Source: Salaquimonas sp041736675 (GTDB lineage: Bacteria > Pseudomonadota > Alphaproteobacteria > Rhizobiales > Rhizobiaceae). Taken from it: DNA of 64,000 nucleotides. A program made the position numbers and the translations under genes. Shown here one piece after another: positions 58,513 through 64,000 of the stretch. Location of the stretch: contig JBGSTD010000047.1 of assembly GCA_041736675.1 (NCBI GenBank), forward strand, positions 62,001 through 126,000. Reading direction: 5' to 3'. How positions within the stretch are numbered: the first letter of the stretch is position 1; each line of letters opens with the position of its first letter. The notes beneath the pieces are model-generated. The model was given only the letters and a program-made list of their open reading frames with translations, was not told where the DNA came from and searched no databases.

Positions 58513-59231
58513 CGAATGCCCCGCGACAGGAACTGGTTGCCGCCCCAATACTGGATCAGATTGACGTTTACTGAAAACCTGCTTCCCGCCATGGCGTTTT
58601 CAACCAGATGGGCGACTGTGTTTGGATCAGCAAAGAACATCCGCGACCAACCCAATTTCAATCCTGCCTTTTCATGCATGTCCGTTTTGGTCGGACCCGG
58701 ATGAACGATCTGAACCGTGACCTTGCCCCGCCACTCTTCTTTCAGCGCTCGGGCAAATCCGTGCAATGCCGCCTTGGAGGCAGCATAGGAGGAAAAATTT
58801 GCGGCTCCCTTGCGGGCGGTGGAGCCCACAAATACCAGTTTCCCGCGGGTATTTTTCAACACTGGGTAAAGCGCGTGGGCAAGGGCAATATTCGCCGTCA
58901 GATTAACTGCAAGCGTATTTTGCAGGGCTTCAATGTGTTCATCTCCTGGCGCAGTAACAAATCCGGTTCCGGCATTGAGAACCGCATAGTCGAGCCGTTT
59001 CCATTCCCTTGCTGCAAGACCACTTTCCAGTTGGTCAGCCATAGAGGATGGGTCAGATTGATCGAGCGCCAGAAACGATATGTCGGGCTGTGTGTCGATC
59101 AGGCTTTGAAGCGCCGGGCTAATCGAACGCGCTGTCACGAGGATGCGGTGTTTTTTGGCCAGGCGGGCTGCAAGGGCCAATCCAATGCCGGAAGATCCCC
59201 CCGTGATGAGAATGTTGCGGGGGCCGATCAT
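58509..59231 (-). CDS. SDR family oxidoreductase
   Basis: 240 residues. Thr-Gly-Gly-Ser-Ser-Gly-Ile-Gly at about 10-17, Leu-Asn-Ala-Gly-Thr, catalytic Ser in Val-Gly-Ser-Thr-Ala, and Tyr-Ala-Ala-Ser-Lys. Its start overlaps the ribF stop and its stop overlaps the next SDR start, so the trio is translationally coupled. It is distinct from the neighbouring SDR rather than a recent duplicate. Substrate unknown. Confidence 0.9.
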   Translation of the reverse strand: MIGPRNILITGGSSGIGLALAARLAKKHRILVTARSISPALQSLIDTQPDISFLALDQSDPSSMADQLESGLAAREWKRLDYAVLNAGTGFVTAPGDEHIEALQNTLAVNLTANIALAHALYPVLKNTRGKLVFVGSTARKGAANFSSYAASKAALHGFARALKEEWRGKVTVQIVHPGPTKTDMHEKAGLKLGWSRMFFADPNTVAHLVENAMAGSRFSVNVNLIQYWGGNQFLSRGIR

Positions 59232-60211
59232 TGGCTGGCTTGCGCCTTTGCCAATATATTTCGTGCTTCCAGACTATCCTTGTCCATCTGTGCCACCAGC
59301 GCCTCGGCACTATCAAATTTCAGTTCCGGACGTATCCAGCCAATCAGGTCAACAGCAATGAACTCGTCGTAAAGATTGCCGGAAAAATCGAACACAAATG
59401 TCTCAAGCAGCGGTGCACCATTGTCAAATGTCGGCCTGCGGCCAAAACTGGCCACCCCGTCATGTACGCTTCCATCGGCGCGGTGGAACCGCACAGCGTA
59501 AATCCCATGGCGAAGCGTTGTCGCCGGATGCAGCTTGATATTTGCAGTGGGATATCCGAGCGTGCGGCCCAATTGCGCACCCTTTTGCACGTATCCCCTT
59601 ACACGCCAAGGTCGGCCAAGCAACCGGTTTGCACGTGCGATATCCCCATCTTCAAGGGCATTCCTGATACGTGAGGAAGATATGCGTTCACCGCCGCTGT
59701 CGACATACCGCTCGACACTGGTGACTGCAAATCCCTGTTTTTTGCCCGCTTCCAGCAGCATTTGCGGATCGCCGCGACGATTTTTGCCGAAATGGAAATT
59801 GAAACCTGTCACCACATGGCTCGCCTTCAGATCGCCGACGAGATGACGCTCGATGAATGTTTCAGCTTCTTCGCTTGCCAAATCCGCGTTGAATGTTTCG
59901 CTGACAACCGCGTCAAAGCCGAGCGCCAGCAGTAAATCAGATTTGAGGTGCGGCGGCGTGATGCGAAAGACGGGCGTCTCGGGACGGAAAAAAGTGCGCG
60001 GGTGCGGCTCGAATGTGAGGACAATTGCAGGTTTTCCAGATTTTTTGGCAATCGCCAGAGCATCGCCCAAAACTGCCTGGTGACCTGAATGAACGCCATC
60101 AAAATTGCCGATGACGATTACCCCGCCCTGCAGTCGCTCCGGCAGGTCGCTGGTTGACTGGTAAACCCTTTCAGAGGGTTCGGAAGGCAGACTGTGTTTG
60201 AGGGTCAGCAT
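59228..60211 (-). CDS. ribF: Bifunctional riboflavin kinase/FAD synthetase
   Basis: 327 residues from the ATG at 60211. N-terminal FMN adenylyltransferase with Gly-Asn-Phe-Asp-Gly-Val-His-x-Gly-His at about 35-44 and Phe-Asn-Phe-x-Phe-Gly; flexible Ser-Ser-Ser-Arg-Ile-Arg; C-terminal kinase with Gly-Arg-Thr-Leu-Gly-Tyr-Pro-Thr-Ala-Asn. Makes FMN and FAD. Seven bases after the HAD phosphatase gene. Confidence 0.97.
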   Translation of the reverse strand: MLTLKHSLPSEPSERVYQSTSDLPERLQGGVIVIGNFDGVHSGHQAVLGDALAIAKKSGKPAIVLTFEPHPRTFFRPETPVFRITPPHLKSDLLLALGFDAVVSETFNADLASEEAETFIERHLVGDLKASHVVTGFNFHFGKNRRGDPQMLLEAGKKQGFAVTSVERYVDSGGERISSSRIRNALEDGDIARANRLLGRPWRVRGYVQKGAQLGRTLGYPTANIKLHPATTLRHGIYAVRFHRADGSVHDGVASFGRRPTFDNGAPLLETFVFDFSGNLYDEFIAVDLIGWIRPELKFDSAEALVAQMDKDSLEARNILAKAQASQ

Positions 60212-60218
60212 CAGCGTT

Positions 60219-61091
60219 TCACCATTCCAGTCTTGGAAGATAGGCCACGGGTCTGGCTTTGTTTGCCTGCAAAAACGAGGTGACGCCTTGGTGATCAGGG
60301 TCATCGGCCTCGCCATATTCGGCGGCATGTATTCCGGCGCTCACGTAGAGCGCGTCAATGCCATAGTCGGCAGCACCCTTGATATCAGTCGGCATACCAT
60401 CCCCGATAGCCAGAATTCGGGATTTTTCAAAAGTACGGCCACTCAGGTTTTCCGCCTCGCTTATTGCCACATCATAAATGGGGTGATGGGGTTTGCCTGC
60501 AATCAGTGTTGTTCCCCCGAGCTTGGCATATTCGCGGGCGATTGCACCTGCGCAATATTCGAGGTGGTCACCCACCTCAACAACAATATCCGGATTGGCA
60601 CAAATGAAGGGAAGGTCCCTCGCCTTCAGACGGGTCAGGAGTTCAACATAGTCTGCAGGTGTTTCGGTTTGCTCGTTCCACAGACCGGAGCAGATAACCG
60701 CAGCAGCTTCTGCTTCGCTCACCAGATCAACGTCAATGCCCTCAAACAGGTTGATGTCTTTCTGCGGTCCGATATGCAGCATCTTTCTTGTTCCGCTTCG
60801 GATAAGGTCTCGTGTCACGTCTCCGGAAGTGACGACCATGTCAAAGGTACCATCGGGAACGCCCATGTTTTGCAACTGGGTGTAGACCGATTTGCGCTGG
60901 CGCGGGGCATTGGTGATCATGATCACGACACCACCTGATTTGCGGAAATTGGTCAAGGCTTCGATCGCGCCCTGGCGCGGCGTAATGCCGTTGTGCAGAA
61001 CCCCCCACACGTCGCAAAGCACGAGATCATATCTTCCGGCAATCGCCGATAGCCCGGCGATTCGTTGAACAGGTTCCTTGTTGATGGGCAT
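60219..61091 (-). CDS. TIGR01459 family HAD-type hydrolase
   Basis: 290 residues of the HAD-IIA (NagD-like) class. Nucleophile Asp in Cys-Asp-Val-Trp-Gly-Val-Leu-His (note Trp in place of the usual Asp at +2), Thr-Asn-Ala-Pro-Arg, Gly-Lys-Pro-His-His-Pro-Ile-Tyr, and Gly-Asp-Gly-Met-Pro-Thr-Asp-Ile at the end. This subfamily sits next to ribF in many Hyphomicrobiales, so an FMN or sugar phosphatase role has been suggested by context only. Confidence 0.9.
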   Translation of the reverse strand: MPINKEPVQRIAGLSAIAGRYDLVLCDVWGVLHNGITPRQGAIEALTNFRKSGGVVIMITNAPRQRKSVYTQLQNMGVPDGTFDMVVTSGDVTRDLIRSGTRKMLHIGPQKDINLFEGIDVDLVSEAEAAAVICSGLWNEQTETPADYVELLTRLKARDLPFICANPDIVVEVGDHLEYCAGAIAREYAKLGGTTLIAGKPHHPIYDVAISEAENLSGRTFEKSRILAIGDGMPTDIKGAADYGIDALYVSAGIHAAEYGEADDPDHQGVTSFLQANKARPVAYLPRLEW

Positions 61092-61256
61092 GTTATCGGG
61101 ATCTTTTCAAAAGTGGCAAATGGAACGCCAAATCGGGTGGCCGGGTTTTTCATGTAGCTGTTTCGCAAAGCCTTTGGCCAAGGTCAAGCATTACCCGCAG
61201 GAGCGCGTCTTAAGCATATCTGCTTACCAAGGCGGAGAGAACTTGTTTTCAGCTTC

Positions 61257-62624
61257 GTGAAACCATGGTTTACTGCGTTCAATCCGGAAAACCTTGTTTC
61301 CGTTTCCAATAATATTTCAGAAAAATATCGGGACGCCAGTCAAGCAGGAATGAACACTATTTTACAAAAACTGATCTTACCCACTATCTCGCTACTTCTC
61401 GCCGGGATGGCAAGCTATGCGCTCCAGTTTGCTGTAGAACTTGCAGACGGCGAGTTACTGATTTTGGCAGTTTCGCTATTCGCAGCCATTCTATCGTCAC
61501 TTCACTATTTTCTGAATGCGCGCTCAACCCGCCTGCTCAACCTGAAAATTGACAATGTGCTTGGACTTGAATCCTCGCTGTTGAAAAAAATTTCGCAAAT
61601 CGAGAAAAGCCAGCCCGATGGCAACACCCACGAGCTTATGGAGCGAATCGACAACCTCGAGGCAAAGCTGGCCGACATGCTTCATGGCGAGGTGTCCAAC
61701 GTCGCTGTTGAACGCAATGTTGGGATTGATCATCAGGTCGCGTTGTCTGCGTATGACGATGAAAAAGTTGTACGTCTGAAGACAAACCGCAGCCTCGTTG
61801 AGCGCATGGGCAAAGGTGGTGCGAGAAAGACCAAACCTGCGGGACCCGAGATTATTCGCCTTTTCGAAAATGGTGTTTTGACAGTGAAAGCAAAGCCGGT
61901 CTTCAACCTTGCAACTCGGGAAATCGAGGCGATTGAGGCTCACGGCTATCTTGAGACCGGCGAGCAGACGGTGGCAGTCGAAAGTCTATTGAAATCACTG
62001 TCAGACGAACAACGCTGCCAGCATGATATTGCCATGATCACCAAATTATCGCAGATAGCCCGACAGCTTGAGAACGACCTGCAATCCTTGCCTATTCACT
62101 ATACATTTGTATCTGCCAGAACTGCTGACCAGACAGAATGGAGCCGGATCACAAATTTTCTCAGATCCGACAACAGGCTTTCCGCGTTTTTGGTTCCTGG
62201 TGTAACGATGGCCGACTATCAGAAAATGGACAGTCCCATTCGGACCCGTTTTCTTGAACTCAAGGAACTCGGTTTCGAACTGGCTCTTGACGCATGCGAA
62301 GGGCTGAAGGCGATAACGAAGATCGTTCAGCAGAAACGCTTTTCCACATTCAGAATTCCGGCCGATCAACTACTGGGCTATGCCACGATTGAGGGGCAAA
62401 GGGCCGCAGAACTGCTTCTTGACCAAATCGGTTTGGCAGACAAAGACAGCGGGAAAAATACAGCGATCATTGCGACAGGGATTGCAGCAGAACACGAGGC
62501 GCTCAATCTGATGGACCTCAACATTCTTTCAGGTCAGGGGGATTTTCTGTCTCCTGCCCGCACAATCAGGCTGCAAGCGAAAGTACACGGCAACGCCGAA
62601 ATTGGAACCGGAAACGAATTCTGA
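61257..62624 (+). CDS. Membrane protein with degenerate EAL domain
   Basis: 455 residues from a GTG at 61257; a poorly placed ATG is at 61350. Two membrane helices at about 36-85, a coiled-coil region (about 92-145), a basic linker, and a C-terminal domain (about 200-445) with the EAL-phosphodiesterase outline: Ile-Glu-Ala-His takes the place of Glu-Ala-Leu and Ser-Gly-Gln-Gly-Asp-Phe-Leu matches the final motif. The Asp-Asp-Phe-Gly metal motif, the catalytic Lys and the later Glu are missing, so it cannot hydrolyse c-di-GMP; it may bind it or act as a scaffold. Gene upstream of groES. Confidence 0.75.
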   Translation: MKPWFTAFNPENLVSVSNNISEKYRDASQAGMNTILQKLILPTISLLLAGMASYALQFAVELADGELLILAVSLFAAILSSLHYFLNARSTRLLNLKIDNVLGLESSLLKKISQIEKSQPDGNTHELMERIDNLEAKLADMLHGEVSNVAVERNVGIDHQVALSAYDDEKVVRLKTNRSLVERMGKGGARKTKPAGPEIIRLFENGVLTVKAKPVFNLATREIEAIEAHGYLETGEQTVAVESLLKSLSDEQRCQHDIAMITKLSQIARQLENDLQSLPIHYTFVSARTADQTEWSRITNFLRSDNRLSAFLVPGVTMADYQKMDSPIRTRFLELKELGFELALDACEGLKAITKIVQQKRFSTFRIPADQLLGYATIEGQRAAELLLDQIGLADKDSGKNTAIIATGIAAEHEALNLMDLNILSGQGDFLSPARTIRLQAKVHGNAEIGTGNEF

Positions 62625-62692
62625 ATTGAAAGCATTTCCAGCGCGGGACATCATCGATTTCAAAAAAAATCCCGATTGATCCGGTCAACTCA

Positions 62693-62720
62693 TTGACATC
62701 AGGGCCAAGGCTCCTTATCT
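62693..62720 (+). promoter_or_regulatory. Sigma-70-type promoter of groESL
   Basis: TTGACA at 62693-62698 and TTATCT at 62715-62720 with a 16-base spacer. The CIRCE operator begins 8 bases downstream, so the transcript start should fall inside or next to the operator. Confidence 0.75.
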
Positions 62721-62728
62721 CACCCTTG

Positions 62729-62755
62729 CTAGCACTCTACACGATAGAGTGCTAA
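62729..62755. promoter_or_regulatory. CIRCE operator (HrcA binding site) for groESL
   Basis: Arms CTAGCACTC and GAGTGCTAA separated by 9 bases, differing from the CIRCE consensus (TTAGCACTC-N9-GAGTGCTAA) only in the first base of the left arm. HrcA bound here would block the promoter just upstream and be released on heat shock. Confidence 0.93.
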
Positions 62756-62833
62756 AGCGTTCAAGCCCTGCTTTCCACTGAAAAACAGATATGGAGAAGC
62801 AGGTAAATCGTTCAGAAAATTGGGAAATTAACG

Positions 62834-63130
62834 ATGGCTAAAATGAACTTTCGTCCGCTGCATGACCGTGTTGTTGTGCGCAGAATTGAATCCGAAGAAA
62901 AAACAAAGGGCGGCATCATCATTCCTGATACAGCCCAGGAAAAGCCTTCCGAAGGCGAAATCGTTGCTGTGGGCTCTGGTGCCCGCGATGAAAGCGGCAA
63001 GATCGTAGCGCTCGACGTAAAAGTAGGCGACCGCGTTCTGTTCGGCAAATGGTCGGGCACAGAAGTCAAGGTCGGCGGCCAGGACGTGCTGATCATGAAA
63101 GAATCCGACATCATGGGCGTAATCGGCTAA
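62834..63130 (+). CDS. groES: Co-chaperonin GroES
   Basis: 98 residues, full length. The start Met-Ala-Lys-Met-Asn-Phe-Arg-Pro-Leu-His-Asp-Arg-Val-Val and the mobile loop Glu-Glu-Lys-Thr-Lys-Gly-Gly-Ile-Ile-Ile-Pro are typical, as is the closing Glu-Ser-Asp-Ile-Met-Gly-Val. Forms the heptameric lid of GroEL. First gene of the CIRCE-controlled operon; groEL starts 77 bases later. Confidence 0.98.
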   Translation: MAKMNFRPLHDRVVVRRIESEEKTKGGIIIPDTAQEKPSEGEIVAVGSGARDESGKIVALDVKVGDRVLFGKWSGTEVKVGGQDVLIMKESDIMGVIG

Positions 63131-63207
63131 TTGCTGCGTCCCTGACTATTCAATTTATCAATTAAACCCTGGGTGTGCAGAAGATGCCACCCGACATAGG
63201 AGCAGAA

Positions 63208-64000
63208 AATGGCTGCAAAAGAAGTCAAATTCGGCCTGGAAGCCCGCGATAAAATGTTGCGCGGCGTAGATATCCTTGCCAACGCTGTAAAAGTGACACT
63301 TGGCCCGAAAGGCCGTAACGTTGTCATCGACAAATCCTTCGGCGCACCGCGCATCACCAAAGACGGTGTGACTGTTGCCAAGGAAATCGAACTTGAAGAC
63401 AAGTTTGAAAACATGGGCGCCCAGATGGTGCGTGAAGTTGCCTCCAAAACCAACGATATCGCTGGTGACGGAACAACCACAGCAACCGTTCTTGCCCAGG
63501 CAATCGTTCGCGAAGGAGCAAAGGCTGTTGCCGTCGGCTTCAATCCGATGGATCTCAAGCGCGGTATTGACATGGCCGTTTCAGAAGTCGTTGCCGACCT
63601 CCTGAAAAAGGCCAAGAAAATCAAGACCTCTGAAGAAGTTGCCCAGGTGGGTACAATTTCTGCAAACGGCGAAAAAGAAATCGGCGAAATGATCGCTTCT
63701 GCCATGCAGCGCGTCGGCAACGAAGGCGTCATCACTGTTGAAGAAGCCAAGACAGCCGAAACTGAACTCGAAGTCGTTGAAGGCATGCAGTTTGACCGCG
63801 GTTACCTGTCCCCTTATTTCGTGACTAACCTTGAAAAAATGATCGCAAGCCTTGATGATCCATACATCCTGCTGCACGAGAAAAAACTCTCGAACCTGCA
63901 GGCGATGCTGCCAATTCTGGAAGCTGTTGTTCAGTCATCCCGTCCGCTGCTGATCATCGCAGAAGACGTTGAAGGCGAAGCCCTTGCAACGCTGGTTGTC
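63208..64000 (+). CDS. groEL: Chaperonin GroEL (partial, runs off the window)
   Basis: The first 264 codons are present, from the ATG at 63208 behind ATAGGAGCAG. Start Met-Ala-Ala-Lys-Glu-Val-Lys-Phe, ATP-binding Gly-Asp-Gly-Thr-Thr-Thr-Ala near residue 87, and apical-domain Asn-Glu-Gly-Val-Ile-Thr-Val-Glu-Glu and Phe-Asp-Arg-Gly-Tyr-Leu-Ser-Pro-Tyr-Phe are present with no break. Co-transcribed with groES. Confidence 0.98.

Noticed and set aside
1..64000. CRISPR arrays, tRNA or rRNA genes
   Set aside because: No regularly spaced repeats, cloverleaf-like sequences or rRNA segments were recognised on reading both strands.

Overview
The window looks like chromosome of a moderate-GC alphaproteobacterium of the order Hyphomicrobiales (Rhizobiales). 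The evidence is the block waaA-lpxK-DUF2093-mutL next to DUF374/DUF4170 genes, a TIGR01459-type HAD gene beside ribF and ileS, a CIRCE-controlled groESL, and a MutL carrying the endonuclease motif typical of bacteria without MutH. This is inference from gene content and order; no species is named.

Layout. (1) 1-3964, + strand: a catabolic operon with the tail of an upstream gene, a small [2Fe-2S] subunit, an FAD/BFD oxidoreductase, an aldehyde dehydrogenase and a DapA-family lyase. It resembles heteromeric amine or D-hydroxyproline-type dehydrogenase modules. (2) 4005-8033, - strand, with a divergent LysR gene at 8127: CitE-like lyase, CaiB-type CoA-transferase, acyl-CoA dehydrogenase and FAS1-like hydratase, each overlapping the next by 4 bp. 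This set matches itaconate/mesaconate (C5-dicarboxylate) degradation. (3) 9043-11075, - strand: kynU-kynA, tryptophan to the kynurenine/anthranilate branch. (4) 11722-13481: two translationally coupled CPBP membrane protease paralogues, the first with a stop at codon 3 of its apparent original frame. (5) 13496-22264: LysR, SMP-30 lactonase, TRAP transporter (dctP, Q, M), a TPP enzyme, an SDR and an epimerase/dehydratase, forming an uptake-plus-catabolism cassette of unknown substrate. (6) 22264-24802: a decayed island bounded by a perfect 23-bp direct repeat whose right copy is the 3' end of guaA. It holds a DUF4143 remnant, a fumarylacetoacetate hydrolase pseudogene and an intact CPBP gene.

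(7) 24780-64000 is core genome: guaA, MTA/SAH nucleosidase, thioesterase, TspO, RsmB-like methyltransferase, MAPEG protein, guaB; a glycosylation trio (GT-C, GT2, EamA-like flippase); gabD; a SulP transporter; an MFS pump; mutL, DUF2093, lpxK, waaA, DUF374, DUF4170, an IMPase, PmbA/TldE, patatin, a paired M16 protease, rsmD, rluB-like, tadA, a lipoprotein, ileS, two SDRs, ribF, a HAD phosphatase, a degenerate EAL membrane protein, and CIRCE-groES-groEL (groEL runs off the end).

The most interesting structure is at the guaA 3' end. Besides the perfect 23-bp repeat there is a third, degenerate copy (17 of 20 bases) at 13496-13515. Both left-hand copies are followed about 70-90 bp later by a diverged repeat about 80 bp long. 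This suggests that two elements integrated in tandem at guaA, the distal one carrying the TRAP cassette, and that the integrases were later lost. No CRISPR array, tRNA or rRNA gene was recognised.
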